Positions 53,167-60,736 of a stretch of 64,000 bases of DNA are shown one piece after another. Source of the DNA: Methylocella silvestris (GTDB lineage: Bacteria; Pseudomonadota; Alphaproteobacteria; Rhizobiales; Beijerinckiaceae). The stretch covers positions 186,001 to 250,000 of the forward strand of contig NZ_PDZR01000001.1 of the NCBI RefSeq assembly GCF_002891535.1, written 5' to 3'. The position numbers and the translations under genes are program-made. The first letter of the stretch is position 1. Each line of letters starts with the position of its first letter. The notes under the pieces are model-generated. The model was not told the origin of the DNA. It ran no database searches and was given only the letters and a program-made list of their open reading frames with translations.

Positions 53167-55236
53167 ATGAATCTTGACCAGTTGGATGAATGGGCGGCCC
53201 CCGAAGCGGGAGCCGATCCCGCGCAGGAACGCGTCATCATGAAGGCGTGGGAGGATTATCTTTCGGGCGCCTCCCATCGCCTCAAGGTTCGCAACGTGGT
53301 GGCAAAATCCTGGGAGCGCTGCGCCGCAATCGGCATTGACCACAAAGTTGCCGGCTCAAGAACAATCCTCGCGCAGCGCGAATTCGAGCATCGGCTGCGC
53401 GCCAATAGCTTGTTGCTCCATGCGGCGTCAAAAGTCTTTTCGGAAGCGCAGCAGACCCTGACCGGAACAGGCTCCATGCTGATCCTGACGGACGTCGACG
53501 CCGTCGTTCTCGACGCGGTCGGCGATCCTGGGACGCTTGACGCGGGTCGGGACATCAATCTCGTCGTCGGGGCCGACTGGAGCGAGGCCAACGCCGGGAC
53601 GAATGGCATCGGCACCACTCTGGCTTCGCGTTCGCCGGTACTGATTCATGGCGCCGAGCATTTCTGCGCGCTCACCAAGAACTGGACTTGTGTCGGCGCT
53701 CCCGTGCGCAACCCGCTCGACGGCTCTCTTCTGGGGCTTGTCGACATGTCCGGGGCAAAGAGCACATTTCAACAGCACAATCTCGCCTTTGCGGTGATGG
53801 TGGCCGGCCGGATCGAAGCGGCGCTTTCGCTGCAACTCGAAGGCGAGCGCCGCATGCTGATGGAATATAGCTCGACCATGGGCAGGGGATGGTCTGACGG
53901 TGTGATCGTCTGCGATCGCAGCGGCAGGATCGTCTCGGCCAATGAACATGCCTATCGTCTGCTGGCCCGGCGCGGCGAGACGCGAGACGGCGTGGAGTTG
54001 GGCTTTCAGTCCGATCAGCCGCTGTTGAAGCTGAGCAATGACGGCAGAAGCTTCGATCTGGCGGCGGCTGCCCGTTACGGCATTAGCCAAGACAATCTGC
54101 TTCCCGTTCATCATGAGGATTCCCTCATTGGCGCAGTCGTGATCGCCGCGACGGCGACGCGGCCCTCGGTTCCGGCGATCAAACGCGCCAACGCCTTCGA
54201 TCCGATCGTCACCAAATGCGCCGCCATGCTCGATGTTGTTCATCGCGCCCGCCGACTCGCCGTTTATCATGCGCCTGTGCTGATCCAAGGCGAGACAGGC
54301 GTCGGCAAGGAGCTTTTCGCCCGGGCGGTGCATGACGCCAGTCCTTGCGCGGACGGGCCGTTCGTCGCATTCAACTGCGGCGCCGTCTCGCGCGAGCTGA
54401 TCGCCACGGAGCTTTTTGGCTACGTCAAGGGCGCTTTTACCGGCGCGTCGGCGAATGGGGCCCTGGGGCGATTCGAGCGCGCCAACAATGGCACCCTCTG
54501 TCTCGACGAAATCGGCGAACTGCCGCTCGATCTTCAGCCCTTTCTCCTGCGCGTTCTGGAGGAAGGGACGGTTTGCCGTGTCGGCGACACCATGCCTCGC
54601 CCGATAAAAGTCCGTCTTATCGCAATGACCAATCGCGATCTTCGCGAGGAAGTGGAGAAAGGCCGCTTTCGGCGAGACCTTCTCTACAGATTGAATGTCT
54701 CGACGCTAAAGGTTCCACCGTTGCGCAAGCGTGACGGCGACGCTGTGCTGCTGGCGCAGCATTTCGTCGACTATCTGTCGAAAAAACATGATCTCGGCTT
54801 GAGGCGCTTTCCGCCGGATGTGCTGAGCATTTTCAAGACCTATCCATGGCCTGGCAACATTCGCGAACTTCGCAATGTCGTCGAAAGCGCGCTCTTGTTG
54901 TGTGACACGCCGATTATCGGGCGCGGCTGGCTTCCCGACGAGATCCTGGACTATCGACCGCCCGAACCCGAGCGCATCGCTGCGCCTCTCGCCGCGCCGC
55001 GCCGGGCCGAGGAGGCCAACCGGCCAGGTTGCGAAGCCAGTTCCGCGAGTGATTTGCGCAGCCTCGACAAACAGCACATCGAGCGTGTGTTGCATCGCTA
55101 TCAGGGCAATATCAGCTTGAGCGCCGCGGCGCTCGGAATCGCGCGCACGACTCTCTATCGCCGCCTTCGCGCCTATGGGCTCGACGCGCCGCGCGAAGGC
55201 GAGGCCCTTTCGGATCAAGATCAAATCACTGATTGA
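53167..55236 (+). CDS. Sigma-54-dependent activator of the propane regulon (AcoR type)
   Basis: 689 residues. An N-terminal GAF-like sensor domain (LILTDVDAVVLDAVGDPGTL, NGIGTTLASRSPVLIHGAEHF) is followed by a PAS-like part near 260-330. The AAA+ domain has Walker A GETGVGKE at about 376-383, the sigma-54-contacting GAFTGA at 422-427, Walker B LCLDEIGE, and the R-finger region near RRDLLYRLNV. The C-terminal Fis-type HTH (NISLSAAALGIARTTLYRRLRAYG) binds DNA. It lies directly after the chaperonin and is the obvious activator for the sigma-54 promoters before prmA and the porin. The effector molecule is unknown. Confidence 0.92.
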   Translation: MNLDQLDEWAAPEAGADPAQERVIMKAWEDYLSGASHRLKVRNVVAKSWERCAAIGIDHKVAGSRTILAQREFEHRLRANSLLLHAASKVFSEAQQTLTGTGSMLILTDVDAVVLDAVGDPGTLDAGRDINLVVGADWSEANAGTNGIGTTLASRSPVLIHGAEHFCALTKNWTCVGAPVRNPLDGSLLGLVDMSGAKSTFQQHNLAFAVMVAGRIEAALSLQLEGERRMLMEYSSTMGRGWSDGVIVCDRSGRIVSANEHAYRLLARRGETRDGVELGFQSDQPLLKLSNDGRSFDLAAAARYGISQDNLLPVHHEDSLIGAVVIAATATRPSVPAIKRANAFDPIVTKCAAMLDVVHRARRLAVYHAPVLIQGETGVGKELFARAVHDASPCADGPFVAFNCGAVSRELIATELFGYVKGAFTGASANGALGRFERANNGTLCLDEIGELPLDLQPFLLRVLEEGTVCRVGDTMPRPIKVRLIAMTNRDLREEVEKGRFRRDLLYRLNVSTLKVPPLRKRDGDAVLLAQHFVDYLSKKHDLGLRRFPPDVLSIFKTYPWPGNIRELRNVVESALLLCDTPIIGRGWLPDEILDYRPPEPERIAAPLAAPRRAEEANRPGCEASSASDLRSLDKQHIERVLHRYQGNISLSAAALGIARTTLYRRLRAYGLDAPREGEALSDQDQITD

Positions 55237-55291
55237 GCCCCAAAGTGAGACGGCGCTCCGCTGCGCCGGCGAGGGACGTCCGAGGAATTCC

Positions 55292-55645
55292 ATGTGCAAG
55301 ATATTCAATGAGTTAGATGCGTCATCCTATCAATGTCAGACGCGCTCCGTGCGGCTCGGCCGTCACGTGACGTCGATCCGGCTTGAGGCGCTGTTTTGGC
55401 GCGTCCTAGAAAAAATGGCGGCTTCCGAAGGCGCGACGCTCGGCCGTCTGCTTACCAGACTGCATGATGAAAGCCTTGAGTTTGAAGGAGAGATCGGAAA
55501 TTTCACGGCCCTCCTGCGGTGCGCCTGCATTGGCTACGCTGCGGAAGTCGGAGCTCGCGCGCAATTTCCTTCGCTGCTGGAGGCAGGACCCCGCGGCTTT
55601 GCCGATTTGCGCAAGGATTTTGGAAAGCCTGCGTTTTTTGATTAG
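55292..55645 (+). CDS. Ribbon-helix-helix domain protein
   Basis: 117 residues from MCKIFNELDASSY. The N-terminal half reads RSVRLGRHVTSIRLEALFWRVLEKMAASEGATLGRLLTRL, a ribbon-helix-helix DNA-binding pattern of the type annotated 'aryl-sulfate sulfotransferase/RHH' in rhizobia. The second half has CACIGYAAEVGA. It may be a small regulator. An 8-bp inverted repeat lies 55 bases after its stop, ahead of the cytochrome gene, and is a candidate target. Confidence 0.7.
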   Translation: MCKIFNELDASSYQCQTRSVRLGRHVTSIRLEALFWRVLEKMAASEGATLGRLLTRLHDESLEFEGEIGNFTALLRCACIGYAAEVGARAQFPSLLEAGPRGFADLRKDFGKPAFFD

Positions 55646-55699
55646 ATATTGGCGCCCGGCCCGCCTGATGATGACGCCGCGAGGCGATAAAATTTAGGA

Positions 55700-55721
55700 A
55701 GGTAGTAGTCACTTACTACCT
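55700..55721. promoter_or_regulatory. 8-bp inverted repeat before the cytochrome c operon
   Basis: AGGTAGTA (55700-55707) and TACTACCT (55714-55721) around GTCACT. No T-run follows. It could be the operator for the ribbon-helix-helix protein or a weak terminator of its gene. It is 120 bases before the cytochrome start. Confidence 0.45.
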
Positions 55722-55841
55722 GTTGATCGAGCGGCTCTGTAGCTTCCAAATCACGGCTGTCGCGGCGCCGAAGGCCCCGACATTCTGCCGGATGGATGGG
55801 GCGCCTGTTTGGCCGGGCCCTTGGTTGCAAGAGGGTTTTAA

Positions 55842-56243
55842 TTGACTGGAGTTGGTCTGAACAAGCATCGCCCGGTGATCGTGCTGGCTGTGCTTGGTTC
55901 GCTTCATGCCGCGGCGACGGCGCGCGCCGAGGATGTCGATCCAGGCAGGCGGCAATTTGCTGCGAGTTGCGGCGTTTGCCACTCGGTTGATCCGGGCGCG
56001 AGCGCGCGACAGGGTCCAAATCTGCGCGATGTCTACGGGCGCAAGGCTGGAAGCGCCGCGGGCTTTGCCTATTCGCAGGCGCTGAAAGGCGGAGATTGGA
56101 TCTGGGACGAAGCGACGCTCGATACATGGATCGCCAATGCCCAGGAGGCTCATCCGGGAACGTTCATGACCTATCGCCAGGCTGATCCGCAGAAGCGAAA
56201 GCTCGTGATCAACTATCTGAAGTCCCTGTCGGCATCGAAGTGA
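55842..56243 (+). CDS. Periplasmic class I cytochrome c
   Basis: 133 residues from a TTG start with GAGGG 7 bases upstream. A signal peptide ends at ATARA (about residue 29). The haem site is C43, C46, H47 (CGVCH), and the likely sixth ligand is M109 (GTFMTY). It resembles the mitochondrial-type c552 group (GPNLRDVYGRKAGSAAGFAYS). It lies upstream of a Tat-exported small subunit and a GMC oxidoreductase and probably accepts their electrons. Confidence 0.85.
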   Translation: MTGVGLNKHRPVIVLAVLGSLHAAATARAEDVDPGRRQFAASCGVCHSVDPGASARQGPNLRDVYGRKAGSAAGFAYSQALKGGDWIWDEATLDTWIANAQEAHPGTFMTYRQADPQKRKLVINYLKSLSASK

Positions 56244-56253
56244 GAGCGGCCGG

Positions 56254-56649
56254 ATGACCAAAGCTATTCATATGATGATACGCGTCATGGAGGAAAGCCG
56301 ATCGGTCGCCTTCTATGGCGCTGCCTTCGGTCTTGAAATCGCCGACCGCTTTCCCTTCGACGATTTCACGCTCGTCTATCTGCGCAGTCAGGATGCCGAC
56401 TTCGAGGTTGAACTTACAGTGAATCTTGGCCGGATCGAGCCCTATACCCACGGCGAGGGATATGGCCATCTGGCGTTTGTCGTCGACGACCTCGACACGG
56501 AGCACAAGCGGTTTGAGACGCAGGGGCTAAAGCCCCAGCCGATCAAGGAGTTCTTTCGCGGCGGACGATTGATGGCGCGATTCTTCTTTGTTCAGGATCC
56601 CGACGGATACAAGATCGAGGTTTTGCAAAAACACGGTCGCTATCGTTAG
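56254..56649 (+). CDS. Glyoxalase I-like (VOC) protein
   Basis: 131 residues, the size of GloA. All four metal ligands are in place: H6, E53, H72 and E122 (E. coli GloA has H5, E56, H74, E122). Other family features: FYGAAFGLEIADRF, LTVNLG, YGHLAFVVDD, FFFVQDPDGYKIEVLQ. Lactoylglutathione lyase converts the hemithioacetal of methylglyoxal and glutathione. Ten bases after the cytochrome gene and 76 before the Tat gene, it suggests that methylglyoxal is handled by this operon. Confidence 0.85.
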   Translation: MTKAIHMMIRVMEESRSVAFYGAAFGLEIADRFPFDDFTLVYLRSQDADFEVELTVNLGRIEPYTHGEGYGHLAFVVDDLDTEHKRFETQGLKPQPIKEFFRGGRLMARFFFVQDPDGYKIEVLQKHGRYR

Positions 56650-56725
56650 GCGAGCGCCGGCGGCGGCGAAGTCGCCCGATGGGCCAAAGATACAAAGCCG
56701 GCGCGACGGCGTCAGGGAGAAAGCC

Positions 56726-57274
56726 ATGAAGACACATGAACGCAAGGCGCCGGCGGCGGCAATGGATCGACGCCGTTTCATCGCAGGCTCGGCGAGCGCC
56801 TCGGCGGCGATTTTTATCTCAGGCGCCGCCATCATCCATCCAGGCGAGGCCTGGGGCCTTGAGGTCAAGACGCTCGCCCCGGCCACCATGCAGACTCTCG
56901 TCAAAGCGGCGCGCGATATCTATCCGCATGATCGCCTGAGCGACAAATATTACGCCCTGGCGGTGAAGGGATATGACGCCAAGGCGGCGGAAAAGCCAGA
57001 GCTCAAGGCTTTGATTGAAGGCGGCGTCGCAGATCTCGACAGCCGCGCTATGGCGCGCCATGGCGTGCGCTATGTAGAGATCGGGTGGGAGGCCCCTCGC
57101 GTGGCGATACTGAAGGAGATAGAGGACGGTCCGTTCTTCATCATGATCCGTTCGGGTCTCGTCGTCGGCCTCTACAATCAAAAGGAGATATGGCCCTTAT
57201 TCGGCTATGAGGGCGAAAGCGCGTCTGAAGGCGGCTACATCAATCGCGGCTTCAACGATCTGAACTGGCTTTGA
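56726..57274 (+). CDS. Tat-exported small subunit of the GMC oxidoreductase (gluconate 2-dehydrogenase subunit 3-like)
   Basis: 182 residues from MKTHERKAPAAAMDRRRFIAG, preceded by AGGGAGAAA; the longer upstream frame is rejected. A twin-arginine motif DRRRFIAG and hydrophobic stretch lie at 14-45. The rest resembles gluconate 2-dehydrogenase subunit 3 / sorbitol dehydrogenase small subunits (TLVKAARDIYPHDRLSDKYYALAVKGYDAKAA). Such small subunits carry the cofactor-loaded large subunit through the Tat pathway, and the GMC protein next door has no signal of its own. Confidence 0.82.
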   Translation: MKTHERKAPAAAMDRRRFIAGSASASAAIFISGAAIIHPGEAWGLEVKTLAPATMQTLVKAARDIYPHDRLSDKYYALAVKGYDAKAAEKPELKALIEGGVADLDSRAMARHGVRYVEIGWEAPRVAILKEIEDGPFFIMIRSGLVVGLYNQKEIWPLFGYEGESASEGGYINRGFNDLNWL

Positions 57275-57296
57275 GGCCCATGGGGATAAGGATTTG

Positions 57297-58868
57297 ATGA
57301 TGGCTAAATTCGATCTCAATGACGAGTCCGTAGTCGTGATCGTCGGCTCTGGCGCGGGCGGCGGAACGCTCGGCGCCGAGCTCGCCTTGAAGGGCGTCAA
57401 GACTGTGATCCTGGAGGCGGGACAGCGCTTTGAGATCGAGGATTTCCTCAACGACGAATGGGCATCTTTCTCCCAGCTCTCGTGGAGAGATGCGCGCACG
57501 ACATCGGGGTCATGGCGCGTTCACCGCGATTTTCCCAATTTGCCCGCCTGGATCGTCAAGGCGGTTGGCGGCACGACGATTCATTGGGCGGGCGCATCGC
57601 TGCGCTTTCAGGATTATGAGTTTCGCGCGAAAAGCCATTACGGGGACATGCAGGGCGCGAATTTGCTCGACTGGCCGCTCTCGCTTGATGAGCTTGAGCC
57701 CTATTATTCGAGGGCCGAAGACAAGATGGGCGTGACGCGCACCAACGGCATCCCCGGTCTGCCTGGAAACAACAATTACAAGGTCTTTGAGGCCGGCGCG
57801 AAGAAGCTCGGCTACAAGGAGGTGCATACAGGGCGGATGGCGATCAATTCGCAACCGCGTGACGGACGAGGCGGCTGCCAGCAGATCGGCTTTTGCTTTC
57901 AGGGCTGCAAATCCGGCGCGAAATGGTCGACCCTTTACACTGAGATTCCCAAGGGCGAAGAAACCGGCAATCTCGAGGTTCGTCCGGACGCGCAAGCGGT
58001 TCGCATCGAGCATGACGCTGCCGGGAAAGCGACCGGCGTCGTCTATGCGAACAGCGCCGGCGTGCTGCGGCGCCAGAAGGCGCGGGTTGTCTGCGTCGCC
58101 GGCAATTCCATCGAAAGCCCGAGGCTTCTGTTGAATTCGGCTTCCTCGACCTTCCGCGACGGTCTCGCCAATTCGTCAGGGCAGGTGGGACGCAACTATA
58201 TGCGTCATACCACCGGCGCCGTCTTCGCTATTTTTGACGAGCCGGTCCATATGTATCGCGGCACCACCATGGCGGGCGTCATCCGCGACGAAGCGCCCCA
58301 TAATCCTGCGCGCGGCTTTGCGGGCGGCTATGAGTTCGAGACCATTTCGGTAGGGCTTCCCTTCATGGCCGCTTTCCTCGATCCTGGCGCGTGGGGCCGT
58401 GAGTTCGCCTCGGCGCTGGATTCCTATCAGAATATGGCAGGACTCTGGATTGTCGGGGAGGATATGCCGCAGGAGAGAAACAGGATCACGCTTGATCCGA
58501 CGGTCAAGGACAAGTTCGGCCTTCCAGTCGCCAGCGTCCATTATGATGATCATGCAAATGATGTCGCCCTGAGAAACCACGCCTATCGGCAGGGCATGGC
58601 GCTTTATGAATCTGTTGGGGCGACGCGCGTCTTTCCGCAGACGCCTTATCCGTCGACGCATAATCTTGGCACCAACCGCATGTCGGCGAACCCGCGCGAC
58701 GGCGTCGTCAACAAGCATGGGCAGACCCACGATATAAACAATCTCTTCGTCTCGGACGGTTCGCAGTTCACCACAGGCGCCTGCGAAAATCCGACGTTGA
58801 CGATCGTCGCACTGGCGATTCGGCAGGCCGAGCATATCGCCGGGCGCCTCAGCGCCAACACGATCTGA
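57297..58868 (+). CDS. GMC-family FAD oxidoreductase (alcohol/acetol dehydrogenase candidate)
   Basis: 523 residues from the first of two ATGs behind AAGG. The FAD site is VVIVGSGAGGGTLGAELALKG near residue 15, with AVGGTTIHWAGASLRF and the C-terminal GMC signature HNLGTNRMSANPRDGVVNKHGQTHDINNLFVSDGSQF, read in pieces. It is the gluconate/2-keto-sugar dehydrogenase type, working with a Tat small subunit and a cytochrome c in the periplasm. In Methylocella the gene at this place is reported to be needed for growth on 2-propanol or acetol. That makes acetol to methylglyoxal its likely reaction, which I cannot confirm here. Confidence 0.88.
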   Translation: MMAKFDLNDESVVVIVGSGAGGGTLGAELALKGVKTVILEAGQRFEIEDFLNDEWASFSQLSWRDARTTSGSWRVHRDFPNLPAWIVKAVGGTTIHWAGASLRFQDYEFRAKSHYGDMQGANLLDWPLSLDELEPYYSRAEDKMGVTRTNGIPGLPGNNNYKVFEAGAKKLGYKEVHTGRMAINSQPRDGRGGCQQIGFCFQGCKSGAKWSTLYTEIPKGEETGNLEVRPDAQAVRIEHDAAGKATGVVYANSAGVLRRQKARVVCVAGNSIESPRLLLNSASSTFRDGLANSSGQVGRNYMRHTTGAVFAIFDEPVHMYRGTTMAGVIRDEAPHNPARGFAGGYEFETISVGLPFMAAFLDPGAWGREFASALDSYQNMAGLWIVGEDMPQERNRITLDPTVKDKFGLPVASVHYDDHANDVALRNHAYRQGMALYESVGATRVFPQTPYPSTHNLGTNRMSANPRDGVVNKHGQTHDINNLFVSDGSQFTTGACENPTLTIVALAIRQAEHIAGRLSANTI

Positions 58869-59305
58869 CGTAAACTCGACCTGCAGCGACGTAGGCTAGC
58901 GCTGGAAGGGACATCAGCCCGACGAGCGGCAAACCTGCGCGGATCCCAGCCGGAGCTTCAGCGTGGCGGCGCCACGCTCGGGGCGGCCGCTGAAATGGCC
59001 AGCTGACGCCCGGCCCCTGCACCTGATTGGCCTTCGAGGCTAAAGAGCGCGGGCGCGGCCTGCTGTCTTTGCGACGGCGGATCGTCTGGCTCCGTTCAGG
59101 GCGCAGCGTCTCAGCACGGCGCATTTTCCTTCACATCATCAAATTCCTCGGTCGCGGAGCGGGCGCGAGGCGGCGCTCCCTTCCTGAGCCTGCGGACGCG
59201 TGGTCCCGGCGCGCATTGTGCGATGTGCGCTGCGGCGCCGCTTGTAAGACTTTGATAGGCGATCGATAGTCGCACTATTGGACGCAACGCATTTTGGAGC
59301 GCGGC
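58869..59305. other. Intergenic region without a supported gene
   Basis: About 440 GC-rich bases. No hairpin-plus-T-run after the GMC gene and no convincing frame. It separates the propane-related genes from a gene of different character. Confidence 0.45.
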
Positions 59306-60166
59306 ATGCCGCTCGAATCCGAACACTTCAAAGGCAACGACCGCTTACAGAGCTGCCTCGTCGCAGATCCGTTTCATGTGCTGGAAGGCGATCGAGGCGC
59401 CCATGTCGCCTTGATCCAGCAGGCTTTGACGATCCTTGGCGCTGGCTTGATTGACGCAAACGAAATCACCCGGGAGTTTTATGGTCCTTCGACCTCCCGC
59501 GCCGTGCTGAAATATAAAGGCCCGCCACGAAACATACTCAATACGCAACTTCGTCAGACGATACCCGATGCGATCGTCGGCAAGCGGACCATCGCGTGGC
59601 TCGATGAAGACATGAAGGGGGTCGAGAAAACGCCCCCAAGTCAATTCGTCTGCACGAATAAACTGGGCGAGCCGCACGATCACTCGAAATGCCGCCCGCT
59701 TCAGGTGGAGGGCCATCTCCTTACGCCGAAAAATCCCAACCGCTGGGGCAGGATGATCAATATCTACGGGACATACGAGACTGACTATCTCGGCTTTGAA
59801 GACTATTCCTGTAATCCTCTTTATTGCGACCACGACGGCGGGCCGCTCAGAAAACTGACCTATAAATCGGAGAGAGGGCCGGGCCTCGAGGACAATAGCG
59901 TCAGCGATATCTGCCTGCGATCTTCCCCGCTCTATAATCGTAAGGATACGCACCAGCCGAACGGCATGAATGAAATAGACGAGATCAGCAGGCTTTCCCA
60001 AACCGGCTGTCGCATCACCTTCGCCGGGGAGGAGGTGTTTATGCTAAAATTACTAACAATAGCGACTATTGTTGAAAAAGTCGCTATTCAAACCTTGAAA
60101 AACAATACAAATCCGTCTCTGGGGTACTCAACAAGCTATGCGTGGGTTTTAATTAAGCTTGGTTGA
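59306..60166 (+). CDS. Unrecognised protein with peptidoglycan-binding-like N-terminal domain
   Basis: 286 residues from MPLESEHFKG, with GGAG 6 bases upstream (an in-frame TTG at 59294 is possible). Residues 28-100 resemble a PG_binding_1-type domain: LEGDRGAHVALIQQALTILGA, EFYGPSTSRAVLKYK, IVGKRTIAWLDEDM. The middle is hydrophilic with cysteines and histidines (CTNKLGEPHDHSKC, NPLYCDHDGG). The last 40 codons turn AT-rich and hydrophobic and contain a perfect 10-bp inverted repeat. No signal peptide. It could be a secreted effector or phage-derived protein, but that is a guess. Confidence 0.6.
   Translation: MPLESEHFKGNDRLQSCLVADPFHVLEGDRGAHVALIQQALTILGAGLIDANEITREFYGPSTSRAVLKYKGPPRNILNTQLRQTIPDAIVGKRTIAWLDEDMKGVEKTPPSQFVCTNKLGEPHDHSKCRPLQVEGHLLTPKNPNRWGRMINIYGTYETDYLGFEDYSCNPLYCDHDGGPLRKLTYKSERGPGLEDNSVSDICLRSSPLYNRKDTHQPNGMNEIDEISRLSQTGCRITFAGEEVFMLKLLTIATIVEKVAIQTLKNNTNPSLGYSTSYAWVLIKLG
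60058..60088. repeat. 10-bp inverted repeat inside the 3' end of the 59306 gene
   Basis: AATAGCGACT (60058-60067) and AGTCGCTATT (60079-60088) pair perfectly across 11 bases, in the AT-rich tail of the gene. It lies in coding sequence, so it may be a mobile-element scar, an mRNA structure or an early terminator. Confidence 0.6.
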
Positions 60167-60420
60167 TCCTGTTCCGTCAGAAGCAACGAACAGGCATTTA
60201 GAGCGTCAACCCAGGCAGCGACTGTTTCCTCACGATCGACGCGGTGGCGGGAGCCGCGATGGCCAAAAGAACGGACCCGGGCGCGTTTTCAGGTCGCGCA
60301 GAGGCGGCGCCCTGCAGCCCCTCCAACGAGAGGCGATCGCCGGAGGAAGAAATTCGCTCGCTCCAAGGGACTCGCGGCCCCAGCGGAACGCGCGTCCAAT
60401 CAGCTAACGAGGTGATTTGG

Positions 60421-60497
60421 TGGTACCGCCACCCCGGCTCGAACGGGGGACCTCTAGATCCACAATCTAGCGCTCTAACCAACTGAGCTATGGCGGC
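60421..60497 (-). tRNA. tRNA-His (anticodon GUG), with A73 and no encoded G-1
   Basis: On the minus strand: acceptor GCCGCCA pairs with TGGCGGT, discriminator A, encoded CCA at 60421-60423. D arm AGCTCAGTTGGTTAGAGC; anticodon arm CTAGA-TTGTGGA-TCTAG with GTG; T arm CCCCGTTCGAGCCGGGG. Most bacteria have C73 and an encoded G-1 as the HisRS identity element. Here position 73 is A and the base before G1 is C, the variant known from alphaproteobacteria such as Caulobacter. Confidence 0.95.
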
Positions 60498-60631
60498 GCG
60501 ACCCAACAGGCGGCGGACCCTAAAAGGAACGCCTGCCGATTGCAAGCGTGAAGGCGCCGCCGCGCCCGGCCGGCCAAAGAAGCTCGAAATCCCGCGCCGG
60601 CGCGGCGGTCCGCCGTGCCCAGATTCGATGG

Positions 60632-60647
60632 TTAAGGATAATTAACC
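60632..60647. promoter_or_regulatory. CtrA-like palindrome upstream of the histidine kinase
   Basis: GGTTAA-GGATAA-TTAACC spans about 60630-60647, giving TTAA-N6-TTAACC. The CtrA box is TTAA-N7-TTAA(C), so the spacing is one base short. It is 90 bases before the kinase start. Confidence 0.35.
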
Positions 60648-60736
60648 AATATTTGCTTAAAATGCTGTGCTGAATGGACCGCAGGTCGGGACGTGGTTAG
60701 CATTCTGTTAAGCCGTCTTGGAGAAAGCCGCAGGGG

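Noticed and set aside
55758-55782. TGTCG...CGACA inverted repeat as a third copy of the prm enhancer
   Set aside because: Lacks the GCGAAAC core shared by the porin and prm elements and has no suitable promoter downstream.
55814-55829. Possible sigma-54 promoter CGGGCCCTTGGTTGCA before the cytochrome c gene
   Set aside because: GG and GC spacing is right, but the -24 part is poor, the expected transcript start would fall on the start codon and exclude the ribosome-binding site, and there is no enhancer element at the usual distance.
60159-60407. Short frames around the tRNA-His gene
   Set aside because: No domain, poor starts; they overlap or abut the tRNA and look like noise.
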